From Bordetella genomosp. 8 (GTDB taxonomy: Bacteria > Pseudomonadota > Gammaproteobacteria > Burkholderiales > Burkholderiaceae_B): a DNA stretch of 64,000 nt. The notes beneath the pieces are model-generated. The model searched no databases, was not told the origin of the DNA, and saw only the letters and a program-made list of their open reading frames with translations. The position numbers and the translations under genes were made by a program. Shown here piece by piece: positions 8,605 to 17,010 of this stretch. The stretch lies in NCBI RefSeq assembly GCF_002119685.1, contig NZ_CP021108.1, positions 2,790,001 through 2,854,000 of the forward strand. Direction: 5' to 3'. The stretch's first letter is position 1, and the number at the start of each line of letters is the position of its first letter.

Positions 8605-10188
8605 TCAAGCCATGCGCAGGCGCGCGGCGAGCGCGTTGCGGTCCACCTTGCCGATCGCGTTTTCCGGCAGGCGATCGATGGCGATGATGCGTTCGGGGAC
8701 GTAGATGCGGCCCAGCGCCCGCAGCATCTCGCCGCGCAACGCCGTTTCGTCGATGCCCTGGCCGTCGCGGCCGACCACGAAGGCCACCGGGACTTCGCCC
8801 AGGTCCTCGTGCGGCCCGCCGACCACCGCGCAGGCGGCAACCGTCGGCAAGGCCGCCAGGGCCCGTTCGATCAACGAAGGCGATATGTTTTCGCCGCCGC
8901 GGATGATCACGTCCTTGATGCGGCCCGTGATGCTCAGGTAGCCGTCGGCATCGAAGCGGCCCAGGTCGCCCGTGCGCAGCACGCCTTCGCCGACGCCGGG
9001 ATCCGGGGCGCCGATATAGCCGGTCATCAGGCTGTCGCCGGCGATGCAGATTTCGCCTTCGCCGCCCTGCGGCGCGACGCTTCCGTCGGCGCGGCGCAGG
9101 AACACGCGCTGGCCGGGCAGCACCGTGCCCACGGTCCCGATGCGACGGTCGTGCGGCGGGTTTATCGTCGACGTGCAGGTCGCTTCCGACAGGCCGTAGG
9201 AAACGATCAGCGGGCAGCCGAGGAAATCCTCGATGCGTCGGTGCAGCGCCTCGGTGATGGGCGCCGAGCCGCAGCGCGCGAATCGCAGGCGGGCCAGGTC
9301 GGCCGGGTCGAACGGCAGGTCCAGCATGCGCGCGTACATGGTGGGCACGCCGGTAATGATGGTGGGCTTGTGGCGGGTCATCAGCGCCGGCATGTCCTCG
9401 GCGCGGAAGCGGCCGCCCAGGGCCACCGCCGCACCGGCGTAGAAGGGCGCCAGCAACTGGTTGTTGATCGCATTGGTGTGATGCAGCGGCATGACATGCA
9501 GCAGCCGGTCGTCCGGCCGCAAGCCGGTGTGGGCCGCGACGCCGCGCGCATTGCAGGACAGGCCGCGGTGGTTCAGCAGCACGCCCTTGGGCTTGCCGGT
9601 GCTGCCGGAAGTGAAGAGCAGCAGGGCGGGATCGTCGGGGGCGAGCCAGTCGGGCGGCGCCATGTCGATGGGCCCGGATCCGCCGGGGCGGCCGGCGCTC
9701 TGGGCGGCATGCTTGGCGGCAATCCGACCGCCATCCAGGCTGGCATCGCAGGCGGCGAAGCCCGCCTGCGCGCCATCCCAATCCAGTTGCCGCGCGGCGG
9801 GCAAGCCGCAATCCGCCGCCAATGCGCCATGCGCGCCGTCGGCGATCATCCATGCCAGTCCGACCGTGGCCACGCGGCGCCGGGTTTCGTCGGCCGAGAT
9901 GCGCGGTTCCAGCGGGCAAGGGCAGGCGCCCGCCATCAAGGCGCCGAGCAGCGCCATCACCTGGGCCGGGGAGCGCTCCATCGCCAGCCCGACGAAGTCG
10001 CCGCGTCCCACGCCGCGTTCGCGCAGCCAGGCCGCCACCGCCTGGACGCGCGCCGCCAGCTCGCCATAGGACAGCGTAAGGTCATCGTGGATGAGCGCGG
10101 GGCGGCCTGCCCGGGCCGGGTCCCGCCAGCGCCGCCACAGGGCCGCGGGCAGGTTATGTTCCGTCGCCTGCTGGATATCGTCGCGCAC
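8605..10188 (-). CDS. AMP-dependent acyl-CoA synthetase (ANL family)
   Basis: 527 residues from a GTG start that has a perfect AGGAGG seven bases upstream. The P-loop LLLFTSGSTGKPKG, the YGLSEATCTS adenylate motif, the hinge TGDLGRFDADGY and the terminal catalytic lysine in NAIGKVDRNAL are all present, so the enzyme should be active. It would activate a carboxylic acid to its CoA thioester with ATP. Substrate unknown. It is fourth in order behind the type III CoA-transferase, hydratase and two-subunit CoA-transferase, which together look like a beta-oxidation-style route. Confidence 0.88.
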   Translation of the reverse strand: MRDDIQQATEHNLPAALWRRWRDPARAGRPALIHDDLTLSYGELAARVQAVAAWLRERGVGRGDFVGLAMERSPAQVMALLGALMAGACPCPLEPRISADETRRRVATVGLAWMIADGAHGALAADCGLPAARQLDWDGAQAGFAACDASLDGGRIAAKHAAQSAGRPGGSGPIDMAPPDWLAPDDPALLLFTSGSTGKPKGVLLNHRGLSCNARGVAAHTGLRPDDRLLHVMPLHHTNAINNQLLAPFYAGAAVALGGRFRAEDMPALMTRHKPTIITGVPTMYARMLDLPFDPADLARLRFARCGSAPITEALHRRIEDFLGCPLIVSYGLSEATCTSTINPPHDRRIGTVGTVLPGQRVFLRRADGSVAPQGGEGEICIAGDSLMTGYIGAPDPGVGEGVLRTGDLGRFDADGYLSITGRIKDVIIRGGENISPSLIERALAALPTVAACAVVGGPHEDLGEVPVAFVVGRDGQGIDETALRGEMLRALGRIYVPERIIAIDRLPENAIGKVDRNALAARLRMA

Positions 10189-10216
10189 GTGGGCCTCCTG
10201 TGGCTGCCGCGGGCCG

Positions 10217-10951
10217 TCAGCGCAGGCTGACGGCGGCGTCGCGTTCGAACTGTCCGTCGGGGTCCAGCGTGCGCAGGGCACGCAGTTCGCCGGCGGAAGG
10301 GGGCTCGGTGGGCCCGGCGCCGCTGGCGTCGAACTCGAAGCCCGTGCGTGCCCGGACCTCGTCCAGGCTGGCCTGGGGATGCCAGGACTGCAGTGCCAGG
10401 CGGCCGTCGCGTTTGACGAACACCGCGATGGGCGTCACCACGCCATGGAAGCCGCCCCAGGACGTCGTGAAGTCCAGTTTGCGCACGAAAGTGCGGGTCG
10501 AATGCTCCGTGCGCCAGGTGCAGGCGCGGCGCGCGGTCGGCAGCATGACGGCGCCGCCGCCTCCGCCCGGCAGCCGTACCTTGGGCCGGTGCCAGTCGCC
10601 GATGCTGGAATTGTTGGCGCAGCCTTCGCCGTCGATCTGCGCCGCGCCCAGGAAGGTCAGGTCCATGCGGCCACGCGTGCACAGGTCGTAGAAATCCTCG
10701 TTGGCGAAGATGGAGGCGGAATGCTCCGCCAGCACGGGATCCGAACTGGACAGCGGCACGTGCGACGGCCGTGGGTCCACGCCGCCGGCCACGTTGATAT
10801 AGACGAAGTCCCAATCGTAGGCCTGCTTGGCCAGCAGGCAGGCCAGCATGGGAAACGTGGAATTCACGCCGCTGAAGGTGATCTCGTCTGGCCGGATGAA
10901 GCGCGCCAGGTTGATCACCATGTAGGAGAAGGGCGACCAGGATTCACGCAT
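10217..10951 (-). CDS. CoA-transferase family I, beta subunit (IpdB-like)
   Basis: 244 residues starting at MRESWSPFSYMVINLARFI. It overlaps the end of the alpha-subunit gene by 8 bases, so the two subunits are translationally coupled. The sequence has the class I CoA-transferase fold pattern (INVAGGVDPRP, TFLGAAQIDGEG). It resembles the pair IpdAB, which opens the last steroid ring as a CoA-ester hydrolase rather than transferring CoA, more than it resembles acetate or 3-oxoacid CoA-transferases. That resemblance is by eye, so either hydrolase or transferase is possible. Confidence 0.8.
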   Translation of the reverse strand: MRESWSPFSYMVINLARFIRPDEITFSGVNSTFPMLACLLAKQAYDWDFVYINVAGGVDPRPSHVPLSSSDPVLAEHSASIFANEDFYDLCTRGRMDLTFLGAAQIDGEGCANNSSIGDWHRPKVRLPGGGGGAVMLPTARRACTWRTEHSTRTFVRKLDFTTSWGGFHGVVTPIAVFVKRDGRLALQSWHPQASLDEVRARTGFEFDASGAGPTEPPSAGELRALRTLDPDGQFERDAAVSLR

Positions 10952-11777
10952 GGGCGGTCTCCCGGGTTTCGGGCGCTTCGGCCATGTGGGCATCCAGCGG
11001 CCGCGTGGCGTCCATGTAGCGTTCCACCGCCGGGTAATCGATGGCGTAGTCGGGCCAGCATGATCCCGGCCACGCGCCATGCGGCACCACCGCCAGTGCC
11101 TGCACCATGAAATACGGCACCACGGTCGCTTCCGGCTCGCGTTCGAACACCGCGCTGTCCACCATGCGTTCGGCCACCACCAGCACGCTGCCGGCGGCGC
11201 GGCTCATGATGCGGTCCCAGTGATAGGTGCCGCGCACGCGCACATTGCCCTTGGCGTCGACCTCGCTGGCATGGATGACCGCGAAGTCCGGGCGTATCGC
11301 CGGGATCACCCAGGTCTTGCCGCCGCTGCCGTACGGATCGTCCAGACAGGCCCAGCGATTCAGCGCTGGCAGTTCGCTGCCGTGCAGTCCGCCGCAGGGC
11401 ATGAACGGTACGCCGTAGGCGGCTGCCCGCAGGCCTGCCGTCAGGCTGGCGCAGGCATGTTCTTCCAGTTCCACCTTGCCCTGCTCGATGGCCTTGCGGT
11501 ATCCCGGCGCCAGGCCGAAGTTGCCTTCCATGGCGACGATGCCGGCGCGCACGCGCCGCAGCGTGCCGGCGCGGCACAGGATATCGACGTCGTAACCCGG
11601 CGACTGCTTGATCAGTTCCAGGTCGCGGCGGCCCTGGCGGATCAGCTCGCGCACCAGCGCGAAGGGGCCGCGGTGCAGGAAGCTGCCGCCCAGCGCGACG
11701 GAGGCGCCGTCGGGTATCAGGCCGGCCAGTTCGGCCAGCGTGCGTTGCTTGTTCGGTTCGTTGAAGCCGGATCCCAT
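10944..11777 (-). CDS. CoA-transferase family I, alpha subunit (IpdA-like)
   Basis: 277 residues. The N-terminal part TLAELAGLIPDGASVALGGSF matches the alpha-subunit glycine-rich CoA-binding loop, and the GLHGSELPALNRWACLDDPYG segment resembles IpdA-type proteins. It is the partner of the gene immediately downstream, overlapping it by 8 bases. It would act on a CoA ester made by the ligase or the type III CoA-transferase of the same operon. The 70-base gap to the upstream hydratase gene contains no terminator. Confidence 0.82.
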   Translation of the reverse strand: MGSGFNEPNKQRTLAELAGLIPDGASVALGGSFLHRGPFALVRELIRQGRRDLELIKQSPGYDVDILCRAGTLRRVRAGIVAMEGNFGLAPGYRKAIEQGKVELEEHACASLTAGLRAAAYGVPFMPCGGLHGSELPALNRWACLDDPYGSGGKTWVIPAIRPDFAVIHASEVDAKGNVRVRGTYHWDRIMSRAAGSVLVVAERMVDSAVFEREPEATVVPYFMVQALAVVPHGAWPGSCWPDYAIDYPAVERYMDATRPLDAHMAEAPETRETAHA

Positions 11778-11846
11778 GATGCTGAGTCTCCCTGGATCTG
11801 CGTCCGTGTAAGTGGTGGCCTGCCGTGGTGGTGGTGGCCGGTCGTT

Positions 11847-12590
11847 CTACGCCGCGCGCGCGGCTTGCAGGTAAGCCGAGATGCGCTGTTTCAACCCGGG
11901 CGTGGCGGCCGACCGCACCAGCCGCGCCAGGTCCTCGTCGTCCGAGCGGTCGGCCAATGTGTCGTAGAGCGCGCGGCGGCTGGCGTCCGGCAGTTCCGCC
12001 GCGCGGGCGGCGGCGGCCTCGCGCAGCGCCGGCCATTCGTCCCGCGCGGCAATCGCGGTGGCGAAGCCGATGTCACGGGCATGTCCCGCGTCGAAGGTCG
12101 CCGCGGTTTCCAGCAGCGCGCGAGCCGTCCGCATGCCGACCAGGGACGCGAAACGCCGCGTGCCCAGCACCAGCCCGAACTTCAGGCCCGGCATGCGAAA
12201 GCTTGCGTCCCCGGTGGCGTAACGCTGGCGGCACACGGCGATCAGGTCGACGCCGGCCCCGAAGTTGCGGCCATGCGCGAGCGCCACGGTCAGGCAGGGC
12301 GAGGCATGCAGCAGCTGCAACAGCGTCTCGATGCGCACGAAACGCAGCAGCAGGTCGCCTTCCGATTGCGTTTCCACATCGGAAAAGTCGAAGCCCGCGC
12401 TGAAGTTGCGGCCTTCGCCTTCCAGTACGATGACGCTGGTCTCTGCCCGGCGGGCTTCTTCGTGGGATTGCTCGACCGCGTCGATCAGGGCTTCCACCAT
12501 GTCCGCCGACAAGGCGTTCATCTTTTCGGGGCGATTCAACAGGATGCGGACCGTCCCGCCTTCGCGCCGGCGCCGCACCAGGCCGCTCAT
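11847..12590 (-). CDS. Enoyl-CoA hydratase/isomerase family protein
   Basis: 247 residues, crotonase fold. The oxyanion-hole segment NFSAGFDFSDV and the AHGRNFGAGVDL segment are present, but the two catalytic glutamates of true enoyl-CoA hydratases are not clearly conserved (the FRMPGLKFGLVLG region has no Glu where one is usual), so it could be an isomerase, hydrolase or C-C bond lyase of the superfamily. The ATG overlaps the stop of the upstream CoA-transferase gene by four bases, indicating an operon. Confidence 0.82.
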   Translation of the reverse strand: MSGLVRRRREGGTVRILLNRPEKMNALSADMVEALIDAVEQSHEEARRAETSVIVLEGEGRNFSAGFDFSDVETQSEGDLLLRFVRIETLLQLLHASPCLTVALAHGRNFGAGVDLIAVCRQRYATGDASFRMPGLKFGLVLGTRRFASLVGMRTARALLETAATFDAGHARDIGFATAIAARDEWPALREAAAARAAELPDASRRALYDTLADRSDDEDLARLVRSAATPGLKQRISAYLQAARAA

Positions 12591-13768
12591 TTGGCCCCCT
12601 CGGCGGCAAGCTGCCGCGCGCGCAGGGGGCCCAGGATTTCGTCGTTGTGCTCGCCCAGGCCCGGCGGGCGCTGGCGGATGGCGCCGCCCTGGCCATCGAA
12701 GCGCACCGGCATGCCGAAGGTGCGCGTGCTCACGCCATTGGGCAATTCCACCGCTTGCACCCAGCCCATGTGCGCCACTTGCGGGTCGTCGAGAACCTGG
12801 GAGTACGAATTGATCGGCGCGCAGGGCACGCCGGCCTCGCGGAACCGCGCCAGCCAGTGCGCGGCGTCCTCGCGCGCGAAAATCGCTTCCAGCATGTCGC
12901 GCAGGACGTCCTGGTTGCGGGCGCGCAGGCTGGTGTCCGCGAAGCGCGGATCGGCGTACCAGTCCGCCTGGTCCACGACCGCGCAGACGCTCTTCCACAG
13001 CGCATTGTTGCCCGCCGCCATGCCGAAATATCCATCGCGGCAGCGGAAAGCCTGATATGGCGCATTGCGCGGATGGGCCGATCCCAGCTTGGCAGGATCG
13101 CGCCCGCTGCCGAAGAATTCCGACGTTTGCAGCGCGGCGATGCCCAGCGTCGCGCCGAGCATGGACACGTCGATATGCGCGCCCTGGCCGCTGGCCTGCA
13201 CCTGGCGCAACGCGCTCGCGATGCTGAAGGCCGCGTACAGCCCCGCGGAAAAATCCGCGACCGGCACACCGCACTTCACCGGCGCGCCGCCCTGTTCGCC
13301 GGTAACGCTCATGATGCCGCTCATCGCCTGGATGGTCAGGTCGAAGCCGCCTTCCTGGGCGCGCGGCCCGGACTGGCCGTAGGCCGATATCGAGCAGTAC
13401 AGCAGGCGCGGATTGCGTTCGCGCAGGGCGGCATAGCCCAGCCCGAGACGTTCCATGACGCCCGGACGGTTGTTCTCCAGCAGCACGTCGGCGCCGGCGA
13501 TCAGGTCGCGCGCCACTTCGATGTCGCGGGCATCCTTCAGGTTCAGCGTGACCGAACGCTTGTTCCGATTCAGCGAAGCGAAGTTCTCGCTATAGCCCTG
13601 GGTGATCGGCGGCCAGCTGCGCAGCGTATCGCCGCCTTCGGGATGTTCGATCTTGATCAGATCCGCGCCCATGTCGGCCAGCAGCATGCCGCAGAAGGGA
13701 CCCGCGGCAACGTTGCAGATCTCGATGACGGTAATCCCGGACAGCGGCGCAACCATCGAATCAGGCAT
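12587..13768 (-). CDS. Type III (CaiB/BaiF) CoA-transferase
   Basis: 393 residues. The family's N-terminal LSGITVIEICNVAAGPFCGMLLADMGAD block, the catalytic Asp143 in GGFDLTIQAMSG, and the GYFGMAAGN segment are all present. Such enzymes move CoA between acyl groups through an aspartyl-CoA anhydride. It is the first gene of the minus-strand operon that continues to the Bug protein, and its upstream region holds a short AT-rich inverted repeat. Having both a ligase and two kinds of CoA-transferase in one operon suggests the starting acid and a late dioic acid are both handled as CoA esters. Confidence 0.9.
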   Translation of the reverse strand: MPDSMVAPLSGITVIEICNVAAGPFCGMLLADMGADLIKIEHPEGGDTLRSWPPITQGYSENFASLNRNKRSVTLNLKDARDIEVARDLIAGADVLLENNRPGVMERLGLGYAALRERNPRLLYCSISAYGQSGPRAQEGGFDLTIQAMSGIMSVTGEQGGAPVKCGVPVADFSAGLYAAFSIASALRQVQASGQGAHIDVSMLGATLGIAALQTSEFFGSGRDPAKLGSAHPRNAPYQAFRCRDGYFGMAAGNNALWKSVCAVVDQADWYADPRFADTSLRARNQDVLRDMLEAIFAREDAAHWLARFREAGVPCAPINSYSQVLDDPQVAHMGWVQAVELPNGVSTRTFGMPVRFDGQGGAIRQRPPGLGEHNDEILGPLRARQLAAEGAK

Positions 13769-13777
13769 ATGCTTATT

Positions 13778-13815
13778 TCCTAATATTTAGGATTGAACAA
13801 ACGATATTTAGAATT
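13778..13815. promoter_or_regulatory. AT-rich inverted repeat upstream of the CoA operon
   Basis: TCCTAATATTTAGGA (13778-13792) is a perfect 6-bp inverted repeat around a 3-base centre, and a related half GATATTTAGAAT follows about ten bases later. It lies in the 187-base divergent gap between the type III CoA-transferase and the M20 peptidase gene, right behind the CoA-transferase start. The binding protein is not identified; the LysR at the other end of the operon is one candidate. Confidence 0.5.
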
Positions 13816-13955
13816 TCCACCAGCGTAGCACCAGCGCGGGCCATGCGTCCACTGTCGGTGGCAGGCCTTGCCGCGAGCGAGCGGCGGCAGCGGTTTTCCG
13901 GGCGGGGGCGCTCGGACTATCATCGTCGGACCATCAAAAGGGAAGGAGAGTCGAC

Positions 13956-15257
13956 ATGCAGTTCAAATCGCCGCAGTTCCGCCGTGCCGTCGCCGGTGGA
14001 GTGCTCATCCTTGCCGCCCTGGGCGGCGGCGCCGCCGGGGCCGAGCCTGTCGCCAACGTCATGGACGCGGCCAAGGCGCAGCAGCAGCCCATGCTGGACA
14101 CGCTGCGCGACCTGGTCGGCATCGAATCCGGCAGCCGCGACGTCGAAGGCGTGGAACAGATCGCGGCGCTGGTTGCCGACAAGCTGAAGGCCATGGGAGG
14201 CTCGGTGCAGATCATCAAGCCGACCGACGTCTTTCGCATGGGCGATACGCCGGAAAGCATCGGGCCGATGGTGCATGCCGAGTTCAAGGGCAAGGGCAGC
14301 AAGAAGATCATGCTGATCGCCCATATGGACACGGTCTATCGCAACGGCATGCTGAAGGACCAGCCTTTCCGCGTCGATGGCGATCGTGCCTACGGCCTGG
14401 GCATCGCCGACGACAAGCAGGGCGTGGCACTGGTGATCCATACCGTCGCGCTGTTGCAGAAGCTGAACTTCGACGACTTCGGCACCCTGACGGTGCTGTT
14501 CAACGGCGATGAAGAGATCAGTTCGCCCGGCGCGCGCAGCACGATCACGCGCCTGGGTTCGGATCAGGATGCCGTGTTCTCGTTCGAAGGCGGCGGCACG
14601 CACGGCGACCTGCGGCTCGCCACCAGCGGCATCGGCGCCGCCTACCTGACGGTGGAAGGGCGCACGTCGCACGCCGGTTCGCGGCCGGAAGGCGGGGTGA
14701 ATGCGCTGTACGAGCTGTCGCATCAGATCCTGCAACTGGATGATCTGTCCAAGCCGGAGGACGGACTGAAACTGAACTGGACAGTGGCGCAGGCCGGCAC
14801 CAACCGCAACGTGATCCCTGGACACGCAAGCGCGCAGGCCGATGCGCGCGCGCTGCGCGTGGGCGACTTCGATGCGCTGGAGAAGGCCTTGCAGGAGCGC
14901 ATCAAGAACAAGCTGCTGCCGGAGTCCAAGGTCGCCATGAAGTTCGAAGTGCGCCGCCCGCCACTGGAAGCCACCCCGGCCTCGCGCGCGCTGGCCAACT
15001 ACGGCAAGGACATCTACCAGCGCGAACTGGGCATGTCGATCAACGTGCTGGACCGCGCGACCGGCGGCGGCACCGATGCGGCATTCGCCGCGCTGAAGGC
15101 GCGTGGGCCCGTCATCGAAGGCTTCGGCGTCAACGGCTTCGGCGCGCACTCCAATGCCGCCGAGTACATCGAAGTGAAAACCATCGTGCCGCGCATGTAC
15201 CTGGCGTCGCGAATGATCATGGACATCTGCGGCGGCAAGGCGCCGATGGGGCAGTGA
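13956..15257 (+). CDS. Exported M20 metallopeptidase, carboxypeptidase G2-like
   Basis: 433 residues. A signal peptide (VAGGVLILAALGGGAAGA) ends near residue 29, so the enzyme is periplasmic. It follows the glutamate carboxypeptidase G2 pattern: His123 and Asp125 in IAHMDTV, bridging Asp152 in IADDKQG, catalytic Glu186 and ligand Glu187 in NGDEEISS, Glu211 in FSFEGG and the final ligand His398 in GAHSNAAEYI. A strong GGAAGGAGAG ribosome site precedes the ATG. It would hydrolyse a C-terminal glutamate or related amide from folate-like or acylated amino acids. It lies just upstream of the MarR gene, which has its own operator-like site, so it need not belong to the pyridine cluster. Confidence 0.87.
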   Translation: MQFKSPQFRRAVAGGVLILAALGGGAAGAEPVANVMDAAKAQQQPMLDTLRDLVGIESGSRDVEGVEQIAALVADKLKAMGGSVQIIKPTDVFRMGDTPESIGPMVHAEFKGKGSKKIMLIAHMDTVYRNGMLKDQPFRVDGDRAYGLGIADDKQGVALVIHTVALLQKLNFDDFGTLTVLFNGDEEISSPGARSTITRLGSDQDAVFSFEGGGTHGDLRLATSGIGAAYLTVEGRTSHAGSRPEGGVNALYELSHQILQLDDLSKPEDGLKLNWTVAQAGTNRNVIPGHASAQADARALRVGDFDALEKALQERIKNKLLPESKVAMKFEVRRPPLEATPASRALANYGKDIYQRELGMSINVLDRATGGGTDAAFAALKARGPVIEGFGVNGFGAHSNAAEYIEVKTIVPRMYLASRMIMDICGGKAPMGQ

Positions 15258-15280
15258 CCGGCAGGGGCGATGGTGTAATA

Positions 15281-15294
15281 TTCAGTACACTAAC
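15281..15294. promoter_or_regulatory. Degenerate MarR-box upstream of the MarR gene
   Basis: TTCAGTACACTAAC matches 11 of 14 positions of the palindrome GTCAGTATACTGAC found at the cluster's other promoters. It lies 28 bases before the MarR start codon and suggests weak autoregulation. Confidence 0.6.
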
Positions 15295-15321
15295 AACTTT
15301 GCGGCTACTCGCAGTCCTCTC

Positions 15322-15879
15322 ATGGCAGACGCGGATATTCGACCGAAGGCGGCAGCACGGCGGCGGGGGCGATCGACCGCCTCGCAGGCGCTGGATGGGC
15401 CCGACGACACGATATTCGCGCCTGCCAAGCAGGTGCTCTGGGCGCGGCCGGGCTATCTGGTCCGGCGGCTGAACCAGATCCACTACGCCATGTTCTTCGA
15501 GGAATGCAGGACGCAGAACATCACGCCGGTGCAATATGGCGTGCTGACCGCGCTTTCGCTCAGCCCGTGGATGGACCAGACCGCCCTCGGCATGGAACTG
15601 GGGCTGGATCGCACGACCACCGCGGACGTCATCAAGCGTTTGCAGGAGCGCGGCCTGGTGCAGCGGCGCATCAATCCCAACGACAAGCGTTCCCGCCAGG
15701 CGGTGATCACCGAAGAAGGCCTGCGCATCATGGGCCTGCTCCAGGCCGGCATGGCGCGGGCGCAGCAGCGCCTGCTGGAGCCGCTATCGCCGCGCAACCA
15801 GCAGCTCTTCATGAAGCTGCTGTCCACCCTGGTCGAAGCCAACAACCAGTACGGGCGCGCCCAGCTGCGCGCCTTCTGA
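15322..15879 (+). CDS. picR: MarR-family regulator of the pyridine-carboxylate cluster (PicR-like)
   Basis: 185 residues with a polar, basic N-terminal extension of about 35 residues. The winged helix is clear: DQTALGMELGLDRTTTADVIKRL as helix-turn-helix and RRINPNDKRSRQAVITEEG as wing, both MarR signatures. It directly precedes the decarboxylase operon. Related MarR proteins (NicR/BpsR for nicotinate, PicR for picolinate) repress pyridine catabolism in Pseudomonas, Bordetella and Alcaligenes. Paired palindromes at two divergent promoter regions plus its own degenerate site support the same role here. Start chosen at the first ATG after the operator; a shorter start is possible. Confidence 0.85.
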   Translation: MADADIRPKAAARRRGRSTASQALDGPDDTIFAPAKQVLWARPGYLVRRLNQIHYAMFFEECRTQNITPVQYGVLTALSLSPWMDQTALGMELGLDRTTTADVIKRLQERGLVQRRINPNDKRSRQAVITEEGLRIMGLLQAGMARAQQRLLEPLSPRNQQLFMKLLSTLVEANNQYGRAQLRAF

Positions 15880-15897
15880 CCCTTCCTGTTTTCAAGG

Positions 15898-15935
15898 GCG
15901 CCGCGACGGCTTGCCGGGACGCGGCGCTTTCCTTT
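15898..15935 (+). terminator. Rho-independent terminator after the MarR gene
   Basis: An 8-bp GC stem GCGCCGCG/CGCGGCGC with an inner CGGC/GCCG stem is followed by TTTCCTTT. It separates MarR from the operator-controlled decarboxylase operon, so the two are separate transcripts. Confidence 0.7.
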
Positions 15936-15973
15936 GGCGTCGCCGCCACCCGTATCCTGGATTTCCCTAATTT

Positions 15974-16007
15974 GTCAGTACGCTGACTATAAAGTCAGTA
16001 TACTGAC
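15974..16007. promoter_or_regulatory. Paired MarR operators of the decarboxylase operon
   Basis: GTCAGTACGCTGAC (15974-15987) and the exact palindrome GTCAGTATACTGAC (15994-16007) lie in tandem with centres 20 bp apart, two helical turns, ending 26 bases before the first start codon. Such a position would block the promoter or RNA polymerase clearance. Confidence 0.85.
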
Positions 16008-16033
16008 CACATCGACCACAGGGGAGCACATGC

Positions 16034-16996
16034 ATGGCCAGGGTGCGCAAGATCGCCTTTGAAGAGCACTACACCGCGGTGGGCTTCAAGGACTACACGA
16101 AGAGTTTTTCCCAGCACATCGATCCGGCGGTTTTCGCCGACATCGGCGCCAGGCTGGAAGACTTCGACGACATGCGGCTGCGCGAGATGGACGAGGCCGG
16201 CATCGACTACGTCATCCTGTCGCAGACCGGCCCCGGTGTTCAGGCCGAGCCGGACGCCGCGCTGGCCCTGAGCCGGGCCAGGCAGAACAACGACTTCCTG
16301 GCCGAGCAGGTGGCGCGCCATCCGGATCGCTACGGCGGCTTCGCGGTGCTGCCCATGCACGATCCGGCGACGGCCGCGCGCGAGCTGGAACGCTGCGTGG
16401 GCCAATACGGTTTCAAGGGTTCGCTGGTCAACGGCCACACCAACGGGCGTTACTACGACGATCCTGCCTATGACACCTTCTGGGAATGCATGCAGGCGCT
16501 GGACGTGCCCCTGTATCTGCACCCCGTCGACCCTTACGTGACGCCGCAGGCCTACCAGGGCCATCCCGAGCTGGTGGGCGCGACCTGGGGCTGGGGCGTG
16601 GAAACGGCCACGCATGCGCTGCGGCTGCTGTTCGGCGGCGTGTTCGACCGTTTCCCCCGCCTGAAGCTGATCCTGGGGCACATGGGCGAAGGCCTGCCGT
16701 TCCAGCGCTGGCGCTTCGACAGCCGCTTCTCCGTGTATTCGCATGGCATCACGCTGCAGCGCGCGCCGTCCGAATACATAGGCAGCAATATCGTCATCAC
16801 CACGTCCGGGGTGTGCTCGCCGCATGCCCTGAACGCGGCGGTCGCCGAAATGGGCGAGGACGCCGTCATGTTCTCGGTGGACTATCCCTACGAATCGACA
16901 CGCATCGCCGCCCGGTTCATCGAAGAGGCGCCGATGGACGAGACCGTGCGCGAAAAAATCTGCAGCGGCAACGCCCGCCGGCTGTTCAAGCTCTGA
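16034..16996 (+). CDS. picC: Amidohydrolase-family decarboxylase (3,6-dihydroxypicolinate decarboxylase, PicC-like)
   Basis: 320 residues, amidohydrolase_2 (ACMSD/gamma-resorcylate decarboxylase) family. Metal-site residues are readable: Glu10 and His12 in FEEHY, His163 in YLHP, His216 in LGHMGEG and Asp283 in FSVDYPYE. The family performs non-oxidative decarboxylation of hydroxy-aromatic acids. In the picolinate route of Alcaligenes faecalis such an enzyme turns 3,6-dihydroxypicolinate into 2,5-dihydroxypyridine, which is the substrate of the dioxygenase three genes on. GGGGAG precedes the ATG by seven bases. First gene of the five-gene plus-strand operon behind the paired MarR boxes. The exact substrate is inferred from context. 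Confidence 0.83.
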   Translation: MARVRKIAFEEHYTAVGFKDYTKSFSQHIDPAVFADIGARLEDFDDMRLREMDEAGIDYVILSQTGPGVQAEPDAALALSRARQNNDFLAEQVARHPDRYGGFAVLPMHDPATAARELERCVGQYGFKGSLVNGHTNGRYYDDPAYDTFWECMQALDVPLYLHPVDPYVTPQAYQGHPELVGATWGWGVETATHALRLLFGGVFDRFPRLKLILGHMGEGLPFQRWRFDSRFSVYSHGITLQRAPSEYIGSNIVITTSGVCSPHALNAAVAEMGEDAVMFSVDYPYESTRIAARFIEEAPMDETVREKICSGNARRLFKL

Positions 16997-17010
16997 TACA
17001 GGAGACCGCC

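Noticed and set aside
15241..15321. Operator for the M20 peptidase by the MarR protein
   Set aside because: The only box in this region lies downstream of the peptidase gene and before MarR, so it can only serve MarR itself.
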